The notes: generated by a model from the sequence alone, not told the origin. Counted from the stretch's first letter, positions 34,493 to 43,469 are shown. The stretch: 56,174 nucleotides of DNA from JBFWUW01 sp050247075 (GCA_050247075.1 JBFWUW010000049.1:1-56174); one strand, 5' to 3'. Numbers and translations: made by a program.

Positions 34493-35323
34493 ATGCCCGA
34501 CCAACCGTTGCGCCTATTGATCCTGGGCGCCCATCCCGATGATGCGGAGTTTCACGCCGGCGGGCTGGCGGCCCGATATGGCCGTCGCGGGCATACGGTC
34601 AAGATGATCTCTGTCACCAATGGTGACGCTGGCCACCAATCACTTGGTGGGGCACGGTTGGCCGCGATACGCCAAGCCGAAGCAGCGGCCTCCGCGGCCG
34701 TGATTGGTGCCACGGCCGAGGTTTGGGACCATCACGATGGCCAATTGCAGCCCACGCTGGAGCTGCGCTGGCAAGTCATTCGCGAGCTGCGGTCTTACAA
34801 GCCCGATCTGGTGCTGACCCATCGCACCAACGACTACCACCCGGACCATCGGGCCGTGGGGCATGTTGTACGCGATGCTTCGTACCTGGTCACCGTGCCC
34901 GCGATCGTGCCGGAAGTACCAATCTTGAGGAAAGACCCCATCGTGGCCTACATGGCCGACCACTTCACCAAACCCACACCACTTCAGGCGGACGTTATTC
35001 TGGATGTAAGCGAGGAAATCGACGCCATTCTTTCCATGCTTACGGCACACCGCTCGCAGTTCTTTGAGTGGCTGCCTTTCAACCGGGGAGAGCTCGACCA
35101 GGTGCCAGCGGATGAAACGGAACGGCGCGCCTGGCTAGCCGCGTGGTTTCTGTCCCAACGCGCCTGGGTCCACCAGCGCTACGCCCAGGAACTTTCCGTC
35201 CTGCACGCGCAGACCCCGCCCAGAGATATCCGACTCGCCGAAGCCTACGAAATCAGCGAATACGCCAGCCAGCTAAGCTCCGAGAGAAAACAGATTCTGT
35301 TTTGCTTGAACACTGAAAACTGA
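34493..35323 (+). CDS. PIG-L (LmbE) family deacetylase
   Basis: A 276-residue zinc-dependent N-acetylglucosaminyl deacetylase-type enzyme. The motif AHPDDAE with H14 and D17, the segment HRTNDYHPDHRAVG, and the central TNGDAGHQSLGG are family hallmarks. It starts a plus-strand set with a beta-helix protein and a YhcH protein, suggesting it removes acetyl groups from a sugar processed by them. BshB-type or mycothiol-type roles are less likely given that context. Confidence 0.88.
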   Translation: MPDQPLRLLILGAHPDDAEFHAGGLAARYGRRGHTVKMISVTNGDAGHQSLGGARLAAIRQAEAAASAAVIGATAEVWDHHDGQLQPTLELRWQVIRELRSYKPDLVLTHRTNDYHPDHRAVGHVVRDASYLVTVPAIVPEVPILRKDPIVAYMADHFTKPTPLQADVILDVSEEIDAILSMLTAHRSQFFEWLPFNRGELDQVPADETERRAWLAAWFLSQRAWVHQRYAQELSVLHAQTPPRDIRLAEAYEISEYASQLSSERKQILFCLNTEN

Positions 35324-35336
35324 ACACTGGAACCCC

Positions 35337-36737
35337 ATGAGCTCCGTACGCGATTTCGGTGCCGTTGGCGACGGCCGCCACGATGACAGTGATGCCATTC
35401 AACACGCCATCGATATGGGTGACGGCGTCGTGGCATTTCCGCCCGGCGACTACCTGTTGACCCGCACGATGGAAGTCGATCTGCGGCAGCGCAACCGCGT
35501 TGGCCTGACTGGTTCAATTGGGACCGCGCGGGTGATCATGGCCGCGGCCGGACCGGCGTTTCATCTCATCGGCGCACATGGGGGAACGGCGCAGCCAGCG
35601 GACTTTTCGCCCGAGGCCTGGCAGCGCGAACGCATGCCGACGGCTACGAACTTGGAGATCGAGGGGGCGCACGCCGAGGCCGACGGCTTTCTGTTGGAAG
35701 GGACGATGCAGAGCACGTTCGAGGGGGTACTGCTGCGTAAATTGCGGCATGGCATTCGTGTCACCCGCCGCGCGCGGAACGTGTTGATCTCCCATTGCCA
35801 CATCTATCACAACACGGGCATTGGCGTGTTCCTCGACGAAGTGAATTTGCATCAGGCGATCATTTCGGCTTCGCACATAAGCTATTGCCTGGCGGGGGGC
35901 ATTAAGATCGTCGGCAGCGAGATCCGCAATCTGCAGATTACGGGCAACGATATTGAGTACAACTACGATGAATCCGCCCAGGAGTCGGCCGATGTGTGGA
36001 TCGACTCCAGCGCTGACAACGCCACCGTCCGCGAGGCCACGATTGCCAGCAACACCATCCAGGCCAAGAGCAGCCCCGGCGGGGCCAACATTCGCATCAT
36101 CGGCCATAACCCGCAAGACAATCACAAGGCCGGCATGATGGCCATCAGCGGCAATCTCATCGGCAGCCAGGAGATCAACGTCCACCTGGTGGCCTGCCGC
36201 GGTGTGACGGTGGCGGGCAATGTGATCTATAGCGGCACACACCGGAACCTGCAGCTTAATGGCTGCCGCAACATCGTGATCGGCCCGAACAGCTTCGACC
36301 ACAATCCCGACTATCGAGACAAGGAACTCTGCACTTCCGTCCGCATCGCAGAGAGCCGCGATTGCACGTTGACCGGCACCATTATTCAAGACAGCCAGGC
36401 GGGGCAGCACACCGTGGCGGGCGTGGAACCGGTCGAACGTGACGGCCTGCTGGAGATTGTCCGCAGCCGGCGGATCAATGTCAGCGGCTGCGAGTTTTTG
36501 GATGGCTATCCGGCCTGCGTGCATATCGACAGTTCGGACTTCGTCAGCCTCACCGGCTGTACGCTGACAGACGGCCGCACCGAGAAGAAGACCGAGCACG
36601 CCCTGGTTTGGCGGGGAAACGGTTCCAACAACTTCTTGGCGGCCAACACCATCGGCCGCGGCACTATGGGAACGACCAAGATCGACGACCGCTCGGGCGT
36701 AAAGGCCGGCGACAACCTCATCGAGGAGAACATATGA
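35337..36737 (+). CDS. Pectate-lyase-like right-handed beta-helix protein
   Basis: A 466-residue protein opening with the Pectate_lyase_3 segment VRDFGAVGDGRHDDSDAIQ and continuing with parallel beta-helix coils (NVLISHCHIYHNTGIGVFL, RNLQITGNDIEYN, GVTVAGNVIYSGTHRN). No signal peptide is seen, so it would be cytoplasmic or exported by another route. It lies 13 bases after the deacetylase gene and overlaps the next gene by ATGA. It likely binds, isomerises or cleaves a polysaccharide or sugar acid. Confidence 0.8.
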   Translation: MSSVRDFGAVGDGRHDDSDAIQHAIDMGDGVVAFPPGDYLLTRTMEVDLRQRNRVGLTGSIGTARVIMAAAGPAFHLIGAHGGTAQPADFSPEAWQRERMPTATNLEIEGAHAEADGFLLEGTMQSTFEGVLLRKLRHGIRVTRRARNVLISHCHIYHNTGIGVFLDEVNLHQAIISASHISYCLAGGIKIVGSEIRNLQITGNDIEYNYDESAQESADVWIDSSADNATVREATIASNTIQAKSSPGGANIRIIGHNPQDNHKAGMMAISGNLIGSQEINVHLVACRGVTVAGNVIYSGTHRNLQLNGCRNIVIGPNSFDHNPDYRDKELCTSVRIAESRDCTLTGTIIQDSQAGQHTVAGVEPVERDGLLEIVRSRRINVSGCEFLDGYPACVHIDSSDFVSLTGCTLTDGRTEKKTEHALVWRGNGSNNFLAANTIGRGTMGTTKIDDRSGVKAGDNLIEENI

Positions 36738-37186
36738 TTCTGGACAAGCTCAGCAACGCCTCGCTCTATTCTGGCCTGGGGGAACGCATCGCCAAGGCTT
36801 TGCGTTATCTCAGTGAGAACGACTGCAACCGGCTGCCTGTGGGCAAGATCGCTCTCGACGGCGAGCAACTCTTTGCCCTGGTGCAAGACAACACCACCAA
36901 GCCGCGCGAGCATGGCGTGTGGGAAGCCCACCGCAAGTACATCGACGTACAGTTCGTGGCGTCCGGCACGGAGGAAATGGGCCACGCCAACATTCACGGC
37001 CTGACGGTAAAGCAGCCCTACGACGAGCCAAGAGATGTGGCGCTGTTCACGGGCGGCGGAAGTTATGTTGTCGTCCCGGCGGGCTGCTTCACCATCTTCT
37101 TTCCTGAGGACGGCCATATCCCCGGTTTGGCCCTCGGCAATCAACCGGCTCCAGTACGCAAAGTGGTCGTAAAGGTCGCCGTTTGA
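36734..37186 (+). CDS. YhcH/YjgK/YiaL family protein
   Basis: A 150-residue cupin-like protein of the DUF386 family, linked to sialic acid and other sugar catabolism and related to the EbgC subunit. Metal ligands are suggested by WEAHRKYIDVQ and by GCFTIFFPEDGHIPG. GAGGAG lies 5 bases before the ATG, which overlaps the previous stop, so the two products are probably made together. It supports a saccharide-processing role for the cluster. Confidence 0.88.
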   Translation: MILDKLSNASLYSGLGERIAKALRYLSENDCNRLPVGKIALDGEQLFALVQDNTTKPREHGVWEAHRKYIDVQFVASGTEEMGHANIHGLTVKQPYDEPRDVALFTGGGSYVVVPAGCFTIFFPEDGHIPGLALGNQPAPVRKVVVKVAV

Positions 37187-37211
37187 GCACGTCTGTACTC
37201 CGCCGTATAAT
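37183..37211 (+). promoter_or_regulatory. Strong sigma-70-type promoter of the phosphatase pair
   Basis: TTGAGC (37183-37188) and a perfect TATAAT (37206-37211) are 17 bases apart. The -35 box overlaps the stop of the YhcH gene. Transcription would begin near 37218 and read the SpoIIE-type phosphatase at 37254 and the LMWP-SUI1 fusion. Confidence 0.7.
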
Positions 37212-37253
37212 ACGGGTCCACTCTGGCGGGAAGTTGTTCATCGGACTGAATGA

Positions 37254-38346
37254 ATGCCTGCGTACTGGGCCTTTCTCGTCGTTCTGCTTGCCACTGGCGT
37301 GTTTGCCCTGGACTTGTTGGTTCCATTGGGAATTGCCATCCCCACGCTCTATTTGGCGGTGGTGCTAGGCGCGATGCGGCTGTCGAGCCGGCGGATCACA
37401 ATTGCCACCGCCGTTTTATGTTCGCTCCTGACGATCGTGGGCTACTTCTACTCAACACCGGTGAATGACGTTGCTCCAGGGATGATATTGGCGAATCGCG
37501 CTATCTCCTTGGGGGCCATTTGGCTGACTGTCATTCTCTTGCTTCGCGAGCAGTCCTTGCTTCGGCTGCGGCAACTGCTGGAACAGCAGCACCAAGGCGT
37601 CATCGCTCAACAAATGCGGAAAGGAGAGCAAGAGCGCAAGGCGGCTGGCGACTTGCAGCGATTGCTGTTGCCAGCCGAACCGCCGCGTATCCCCGGGTTC
37701 GATATCGCCGGCAGCTACTGGCCGTTTGACGAGGTCGGCGGCGACTACTTCGACTATTTTGTTCAAGATGGGCGGCTGGACCTGGTAATCGCCGATGCCA
37801 GCGGCCACAGCCTGGCTGCCGCGATGGTCATGGTAGGCCTGCGGCGGTTGTTGCGAAGCTGTATCGAGATCCACACCGACCTGGCGGAGATCATGACGAT
37901 TGCCAACCGGGCCGTATATGAAGATACGGATCCGGCACAATACGTTACGGCATGCCTGGGCCGTCTCGACTTTGGTACGAAGGTGTTTTCCCACGTTTCC
38001 GCCGGACATTCCAGCTACCTGATCCGTCACTCTGGCGAAACTATTCTGCTGGAAGGGACGAACTCCCCGCTGGGAGTCGTCCCTGACGAAAAAAATGGCA
38101 CTCGGAAACGCCATGCAACTTGAGCTGGGAGACATATTGGTCATGCTGACGGACGGCCTCGCCGAAGCGGCGAATTCCAGCCGGCAATACTGGGGCATCG
38201 ACAATGTCTTGAGCACGATTCATCTATACCGCGGCCAACCCAGTAACGTGATTATCGCGCGGCTCGAAGAAGCCGCCCGCGCCCATTGTTCCCCCACTCC
38301 CTTGGGAGATGATATCGCGATCATCCTCGTCAAGGTGACAGGTTAG
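37254..38346 (+). pseudogene. SpoIIE/RsbU-type membrane phosphatase, frameshifted at A7
   Basis: Two frames together make one serine phosphatase. The first has four transmembrane segments (residues 1-95), a coiled linker (EQQHQGVIAQQMRKGEQER), and most of the SpoIIE domain (GGDYFDYFVQDGRLDLVIADASGHS). At the A7 tract 38089-38095 it shifts and soon stops at 38123. The second frame carries the domain end (ELGDILVMLTDGLAEAA, TPLGDDIAIILVKV). With six As the reading runs smoothly through GVVPDEK-MALGNAMQLELGD. This may be a sequencing error, a real mutation, or slippage on A7. The enzyme would dephosphorylate anti-sigma-antagonist-type partners. Confidence 0.75.
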
Positions 38347-38355
38347 CGGCTCGTC

Positions 38356-39096
38356 ATGAAAACAGTCTTGTTTCTTTGCACCGGAAACTATTACCGCAGC
38401 CGGGTTGCCGAGATCCTGTTCAATTCCGTGGCCGGGAAGTTGGGGCTGCCGTGGCGGGCGATATCCAGGGGCCTGGCACTGGAGCGAGGCATCCACAATG
38501 CCGGGCCGATGGATGCCGCCGCCAGAAAATTACTACATGACCATACGATCACGGCTGCCGGGGCGGATAGCCGGCAACCCTTGCAAGCGACGGAGGTCGA
38601 CTTTTTAGGCACATCGTGGATCGTGGCGCTGAAGGAGGCGGAGCATTTGCCGCTGCTGCGCGACCGATTCCCAGACTGGGCGGCGAAAGTGGAGTTCTGG
38701 GAAGTGAATGACGATCCGACGGCCTTCTCACTGATCGAACAGGAAGTCATGGACCTTACAGCCCGCTTGATTGGCGGAGGCAGGCGGCGGCAAATCACGG
38801 CGGTTCCCGCAACGGCCTTGAATGCGGATTCGACCGTGCCGGCCAGTCCCGCTCAGAAACCGGCCACCCTGAAAGTTGGTCGAGAGACCGCGGGCCGCAA
38901 AGGCAAGGGAGTCACGACGATTTTTGACGTGCCCACCGAAGTGTGTTTGAAGGAGTTGGCCGCCAAGATCAAACAAAAGTGCGGCACCGGTGGAACCGTG
39001 AAGGACAATCGAATCGAGATTCAGGGCGACCAGCGAGAGCGAATTGTGGCGGAATTGGAAAGGCTGGGATACAAAGTAAAGCGGGTAGGCGGATAG
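38356..39096 (+). CDS. Fusion of low-molecular-weight protein phosphatase and SUI1/eIF1-like domain
   Basis: A single 246-residue reading frame joins two domains. Residues 1-140 are an LMW protein tyrosine phosphatase/arsenate-reductase fold, with CTGNYYR at C8-R14 (the CX5R loop) and the acid DDP at 119-121. A flexible alanine/proline linker (146-170) leads to residues 171-246, which match SUI1/YciH: RETAGRKGKGVTTIF, GTGGTVKDN and IEIQGDQRERI. SUI1-type proteins monitor translation initiation. I know of these domains only as separate proteins. It starts 9 bases after the SpoIIE-type phosphatase gene and is probably co-transcribed. Confidence 0.88.
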   Translation: MKTVLFLCTGNYYRSRVAEILFNSVAGKLGLPWRAISRGLALERGIHNAGPMDAAARKLLHDHTITAAGADSRQPLQATEVDFLGTSWIVALKEAEHLPLLRDRFPDWAAKVEFWEVNDDPTAFSLIEQEVMDLTARLIGGGRRRQITAVPATALNADSTVPASPAQKPATLKVGRETAGRKGKGVTTIFDVPTEVCLKELAAKIKQKCGTGGTVKDNRIEIQGDQRERIVAELERLGYKVKRVGG

Positions 39097-39131
39097 TGGC
39101 TTGTTGAAAAAGTCTCGGTCGGCAGGGATTG

Positions 39132-39314
39132 ATGGCCAGGAAAGTACTCAAGACCGGTAAGCAATCGCGCCCCAAGACCGTCATCAAGGGCAAGCGCTAC
39201 CGCTGCGCCACTTGCCACAAGCGCAGCCCGAAGCCGGTCAAGACGGCGGCTCCTTGGTACTGCCCTAACTGCCAGTCGCAAAGCGGCATCACCGTGGACG
39301 ACGTTGTGAAATAG
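39132..39314 (+). CDS. Small zinc-ribbon protein
   Basis: A 60-residue basic protein with CATC and CPNC pairs, a two-CxxC zinc ribbon. AGGG lies close before ATG 39132. Similar small ribbons bind ribosomes or nucleic acids, but this one is not recognised. It follows the SUI1 fusion by 35 bases and could share its transcript. Confidence 0.65.
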   Translation: MARKVLKTGKQSRPKTVIKGKRYRCATCHKRSPKPVKTAAPWYCPNCQSQSGITVDDVVK

Positions 39315-39437
39315 TCCGCCGCCGGGCCAGACAGATTCCATACGGAGTTTCCATGGAAGGACGCTTCGAGCGGTATATTATGGCTAGGGGTTCCCACGTA
39401 CGAACCAGTTCGCTTGTCAAGAAATAAGGAGTCGCCC

Positions 39438-40001
39438 ATGTCCGCCCGTTGTTTACGCGGATTGTCCAGCGCTTTTCTGTTTGTCGCGGCGGCAATGGCC
39501 TCGGCCTGGGCCCGCGCCGATGTCGATTCTGGCCCGGCAGTCGGTAGGGAGACGCCAGCTTTGCAGGTCTTGGGGGTCGTTGGCGACGGTGCCGGTGAAA
39601 CCGTTGACTTTGCGGCCCGCCGCGTTGGCAAGCCGACGGTTATCGTATTCGTGCCCGCCGACAAGTGGACCCGGCCCGCGGCCCGGTTGCTCAAGGAGAT
39701 CGACGGCAGGGCCACTGAGGCAAATCCCGATGCCGCCGTGGTAGCGGTGTGGCTGACGACCGACGCGGCCAAGTCCAAGACCTATCTGCCGATCGCGCAG
39801 AACTCGCTGGGCTTTGCCCGCACGGCGCTGTGTGTAGACGAAAAGAACGCGGCGGGACCGCTGGAATGGAATGTCAACACCGCGGCCGAAATGACGGTCG
39901 TCGTGGTGGCCGGCGGCAAGGTCCATGCCCGCTGGGGCTTTGTCTCACCGAACGACACCGTTGCCAAGGATGTCTTGGCGGCGCTGAAGGCCGCCAAGTG
40001 A
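39438..40001 (+). CDS. Secreted thioredoxin-fold protein lacking CxxC
   Basis: A 187-residue protein with a signal peptide (GLSSAFLFVAAAMASAWARA). TAAGGAG at ideal spacing fixes ATG 39438. The mature part (TPALQVLGVVGDGAGETVDF, GKPTVIVFVPADKWTRPA) follows the AhpC/thioredoxin layout, but the active-site position reads DKWTRP with no cysteine pair. It likely binds or scaffolds rather than performs redox chemistry. Confidence 0.7.
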   Translation: MSARCLRGLSSAFLFVAAAMASAWARADVDSGPAVGRETPALQVLGVVGDGAGETVDFAARRVGKPTVIVFVPADKWTRPAARLLKEIDGRATEANPDAAVVAVWLTTDAAKSKTYLPIAQNSLGFARTALCVDEKNAAGPLEWNVNTAAEMTVVVVAGGKVHARWGFVSPNDTVAKDVLAALKAAK

Positions 40002-40094
40002 AGGATGCTAGATGCATGAGGGGCCAGCTTTTTGCGCGGCGAGAATCCCCTGAACTCCTGCTAGCGAACCTTGACGCTGGATTCTTTGTGATAC

Positions 40095-40568
40095 CTAACT
40101 ACTGGTCGGCGGCTCATTGACGGGCCGGGGAGCAAACGCCGCTTTCCATTCTGGCTTCATCATGCAGACGATAACCGGCACACTGTACGCCACGCCAATG
40201 ACTCCGCCTCCAGCGGCAATGAACAGCACGGCCACGACCAGGCTGAGGGTACGGCCCCAGGGGAGCATCCGCAGCACACCAACGCCAGCGGCGATCATTA
40301 ACAGGCTCACCACGATGGACGCCACACCATAGACAATCAGCAGCCTCGACAAATGCATGAATGCGCCCGCAATCGATGCCAGGCAATCGCAGCCAGCCGT
40401 GGCCCAACGCTGCGAATCCGCCTTGCTGCCTGTGAGCATATCGATGCCGACGAACAGGACATAGCCGCCCCATAAGGTGCCAATGGCACCAAGCCCAAAA
40501 TCGGCATAGGCCAAGGCGGACATGCCTGGCGTGCGTTCGATTGGGCTTTCAGGGATGAGATCGGGCAT
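40095..40568 (-). CDS. Small membrane protein of unknown function
   Basis: A 157-residue protein with about four transmembrane segments (FGLGAIGTLWGGYVLFVGI, LLIVYGVASIVVSLLMIAAG, LSLVVAVLFIAAGGGVIGVA). GAGGTG precedes ATG 40568. It lies 13 bases after the dnaB stop on the same strand, so it is probably co-transcribed, without an evident replication role. Confidence 0.7.
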   Translation of the reverse strand: MPDLIPESPIERTPGMSALAYADFGLGAIGTLWGGYVLFVGIDMLTGSKADSQRWATAGCDCLASIAGAFMHLSRLLIVYGVASIVVSLLMIAAGVGVLRMLPWGRTLSLVVAVLFIAAGGGVIGVAYSVPVIVCMMKPEWKAAFAPRPVNEPPTSS

Positions 40569-40581
40569 GGCGAGAGGCACC

Positions 40582-41991
40582 TCAAAAAGCTTCGGCCACC
40601 GCCGCGTGCTTGTGGTCGAGGTTTTCGAAGCGGGTGTAGGCCGACTGCCACACCAATTTAACGTCGCCGACCGGGCCATTCCGCTGCTTAGCGATGATCA
40701 GCTCGGCATCGTTGGCCAACTGGGCTTTCTCTTCCTCGTTTTGCTGGTAGTAAGCCTCGCGATGGACGAACATAACCACGTCGGCATCTTGTTCGATGGC
40801 TCCGCTTTCGCGAAGGTGGCTGAGCCTGGGGCGAGAGCCTTCCTTGCCCGACTCGGCCTGGCGGTTGAGCTGCGCCAGGCACATGATCGGAACGTGCAGT
40901 TCGCGGGCCAGCCCTTTCAGGCGGCGGGCAATGCGCGCAACTTGTTCTTGGCGGGGGTCGCGGGCATTGTCTGGTTCGATGAGCTGCAGGTAGTCGATTA
41001 CGATCAGTCCCAGACGGTCGCCGTTCTTGCGCTTCAGCCGGCGGGCGGCCGCGGCGATTTCCGTCATGGTGCGGCTGGGTGAATCGTCGATGTACAATTT
41101 GGCCTGGTTCAGCCGGTTGGATGCCTCGACCAGTTTGCGTTGGTCGAGAGCGGAAACAAAACCATTGCGAACCTTGTGCGCATCGACCTTGCCGTGCGAA
41201 CAGAGCATGCGCAGGCCTAGTTCCGCCCGCGACATTTCCAGGCTGACAAACAGCGTGGCGGCCCCCACTTCCAGCGAGACGTGCTCGGCGATATTGGCGG
41301 CCAGGGCCGTCTTGCCCATGCTGGGCCGGGCAGCCAGGATCAGCAATTCGCCATTGTGCAGGCCGCCCATCATGTGGTCCAGATCGGTAAATCCAGAGGC
41401 TACGCAATTGCTAGAGGCATTCGGGTCCAGACGGGCGTTGATCTGATCAAAAGCGGCAAATAGTACGTCCTTGATATCGGCGACTTCCGCGGTCTGCCGC
41501 TTGTCATGGATGGAAAGAATCTTTTCCTCGGCGCGGCCCAACAGGTCGCGAGGTTCCAGCGAGGGGTCGAAGCAATCTCGCAAAATCTCGGTGTTGGCAT
41601 GGATGAGCGAACGCAGCGTGGCCTTGTCTTGCACGATTTGGGCGTAGTACACCGCATGCGAGGCAAACGGCACGGCCTCGACCACTTCGGCCAGATAGGC
41701 CAGCCCGCCGATGGCATCCAGCTCGCCGGCCTTGTTTAGCCGTTCGACCAACAGAGTGCTGTCGATGCGTTTCCCCTCGGAATGCATCGTCTGCAAATGG
41801 GCGTACAGCTTTTGGTGCGCATCGGAGTAAAAATCATCGGGACGAAGCAGCATGGCCACGTCGTCGCAAACCTCCGGATCGAGCAAAATGCTGCCCAACA
41901 CGCCCTTCTCGGCGTCCAGGTTTTGGGGCGGAAGGCGGTCGAGAATCTCCGACGTAACCGCTGGTTTGCTGCCCTTGGTAGCCACAACCAT
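40582..41991 (-). CDS. dnaB: Replicative DNA helicase
   Basis: A 469-residue hexameric helicase that unwinds the chromosome at the fork. The N-terminal primase-interacting domain (PQNLDAEKGVLGSILLDPE) is followed by the RecA-like core with Walker A ARPSMGKTAL near 221-230, Walker B LGLIVIDYLQL, and the AQLNRQAE and RESGAIEQDADVV motifs. GGAGG sits 5 bases before ATG 41991. It ends the bL25-pth-rpsF-ssb-rplI set, a classical order, and an intrinsic terminator separates it from rplI. Confidence 0.96.
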   Translation of the reverse strand: MVVATKGSKPAVTSEILDRLPPQNLDAEKGVLGSILLDPEVCDDVAMLLRPDDFYSDAHQKLYAHLQTMHSEGKRIDSTLLVERLNKAGELDAIGGLAYLAEVVEAVPFASHAVYYAQIVQDKATLRSLIHANTEILRDCFDPSLEPRDLLGRAEEKILSIHDKRQTAEVADIKDVLFAAFDQINARLDPNASSNCVASGFTDLDHMMGGLHNGELLILAARPSMGKTALAANIAEHVSLEVGAATLFVSLEMSRAELGLRMLCSHGKVDAHKVRNGFVSALDQRKLVEASNRLNQAKLYIDDSPSRTMTEIAAAARRLKRKNGDRLGLIVIDYLQLIEPDNARDPRQEQVARIARRLKGLARELHVPIMCLAQLNRQAESGKEGSRPRLSHLRESGAIEQDADVVMFVHREAYYQQNEEEKAQLANDAELIIAKQRNGPVGDVKLVWQSAYTRFENLDHKHAAVAEAF

Positions 41992-42033
41992 GCAACCCTC
42001 CGTGACGCGAAGCGTAATTGACCCGGTGCGTAC

Positions 42034-42063
42034 AAAAACACGCCCACGGCAAGCGTGGGCGTG
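42034..42063 (-). terminator. Intrinsic terminator between rplI and dnaB
   Basis: On the minus strand CACGCCCACG, a 5-base loop and CGTGGGCGTG are followed by TTTTTG. It lies after the rplI stop (42135) and 43 bases before the dnaB start, so most ribosomal-operon transcription should end here, leaving dnaB to read-through or its own promoter. Confidence 0.75.
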
Positions 42064-42134
42064 GTGGAGCAACAAAGCGGACTGAGCCAAAAATGTTGCC
42101 AGTGGATAGGCCGGATAGGGCTTTTCCGCGAAGG

Positions 42135-42722
42135 CTACTTCTTGGCCGGTTCTGCCTTTTTCGGCGCGGCGGCTTCAGCCTTCTTGGCGGGGACCGGATC
42201 GGCATCACTAACGCTGGGAACGACCCAAACTTTCAGATCGGCATCGACCGATTGGCCCAGATGGATTTTGACGGTATACAGGCCCAACTCCTTCAATGGG
42301 CCTTGCAGACGGACCATGTCGGCCGTGACGTGGACGGCTGCCCCCTTCAAAGCGGCGGCAATCTCGTGCGGCCCGACCGACCCGTACAAGTGGCCTTCGT
42401 CGTTGGCATTGGCCTCGATGGTGATGCTTTGCTTGGCCAGCTCATCGGCTTGGGAACGCAACCCAGCCATCCGCACACGTTGGATTTCCTCCAGCCGGGC
42501 ACGGTGCTTCTCGATCATCCGCTTATGGTGCTCGGTGGCAATCGTAGCCAGTCCTTGCGGTATTAAATAATTACGGGCGAACCCAGGCCGAACCGCCACG
42601 ACGTCACCTTGGGATCCAAGGTGTTCAACAGATTGGATCAAAAGCAACTGAACGTTGCCATTGGGTGCCTTGGGCAAACGTTTGCCGCGATGGGGAATGG
42701 AAGGGCTAGCGCTCTTGGTCAT
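42135..42722 (-). CDS. rplI: Ribosomal protein bL9
   Basis: A 195-residue large-subunit protein. The N-terminal domain motif VEHLGSQGDVVAVRPGFARNYLIP is split only by length from the standard form; a long connecting helix (RMIEKHRARLEEIQRV) and the C-terminal domain (LYGSVGPHEIAAAL) follow. About 22 extra residues precede the usual start and a lysine/alanine-rich tail (KKAEAAAPKKAEPAKK) extends the end. It sits in the expected ssb-rplI-dnaB order; rpsR is absent between ssb and rplI. Confidence 0.95.
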   Translation of the reverse strand: MTKSASPSIPHRGKRLPKAPNGNVQLLLIQSVEHLGSQGDVVAVRPGFARNYLIPQGLATIATEHHKRMIEKHRARLEEIQRVRMAGLRSQADELAKQSITIEANANDEGHLYGSVGPHEIAAALKGAAVHVTADMVRLQGPLKELGLYTVKIHLGQSVDADLKVWVVPSVSDADPVPAKKAEAAAPKKAEPAKK

Positions 42723-42867
42723 GGCTGAATGGTCTTGATACAGGAATTTGGTTGTTCCACTGGCGATTCGCCAGGCGCGATATCCTCATCGCTTTTTGTT
42801 TCGCGAATAAGCCGCGAACGTCGCTTCCTTACTTAATGTCTCTTATGCTTAAGATGGCCCAACTTGT

Positions 42868-43365
42868 TTAGAATGGAATGTCATCCTGGGGAGGGCTGCC
42901 CCCCATGCTCGATCCGGCACCGCGGGCGGCGGGTGCCTCGTAACTGTCGGATGATCCACCGTATTCGGATTCATCGTAGCTGCTGGCGCTGTTCGAGCGA
43001 CCACCGCGGGCTGGGCCGCCACCACCGCCCCCCTTGCCGCCCAACATCTGCATCCGTTCGCCAATCACCCGCAACTTTGAACGCTTTTGGCCCGATTGCT
43101 TGTCGTCCCACTGGTCCAGTTTCAACCGGCCTTCGATCAGCACGCTGGCACCCTTGGACAGATACTCGCTGGCCACTTCGGCGGTGCGGCCCCACAGGGT
43201 GACATCGACAAAGGTTGTTTCCTCGACCCATTCGCCACTGGCATTCTTGCGCTTGTCGTTGACCGCCATGCCGATATCGGTCACCGCCAGATTGGTTGGC
43301 GTGTATTTGAGGTCGATATCGCGCGTGACGTTGCCGACCAGAATGACGCGATTGAAGTTAGCCAT
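42868..43365 (-). CDS. ssb: Single-stranded DNA-binding protein
   Basis: A 165-residue protein. The OB fold is complete: MANFNRVILVGNVTRDID, FVDVTLWGRTAEVASEYL and GASVLIEGRLKLDQWDD. A flexible glycine/serine tail ends GGSPPQDDIPF, the acidic tip that recruits partner proteins. GGAG lies 8 bases before the ATG. It protects single-stranded DNA and is placed between rpsF and rplI as in many bacteria. Confidence 0.96.
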   Translation of the reverse strand: MANFNRVILVGNVTRDIDLKYTPTNLAVTDIGMAVNDKRKNASGEWVEETTFVDVTLWGRTAEVASEYLSKGASVLIEGRLKLDQWDDKQSGQKRSKLRVIGERMQMLGGKGGGGGGPARGGRSNSASSYDESEYGGSSDSYEAPAARGAGSSMGGSPPQDDIPF

Positions 43366-43469
43366 GTTGTTCGCTCCGGTTCACAGCCCAAAAGCCCCGC
43401 TTCTGGAATGCCTCTCGTGGATCCATCGAGAAGCCTTCCAATCCTCGCACGCGACGCATTTAGTGAACA

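Noticed and set aside
35514..36599. 361-codon minus-strand frame
   Set aside because: Antisense to the beta-helix protein; low-complexity composition and no start signal.
38085..38130. Minus-one programmed ribosomal frameshift on A7
   Set aside because: The domain resumes in the +1 frame; a -1 shift would enter a non-homologous frame.
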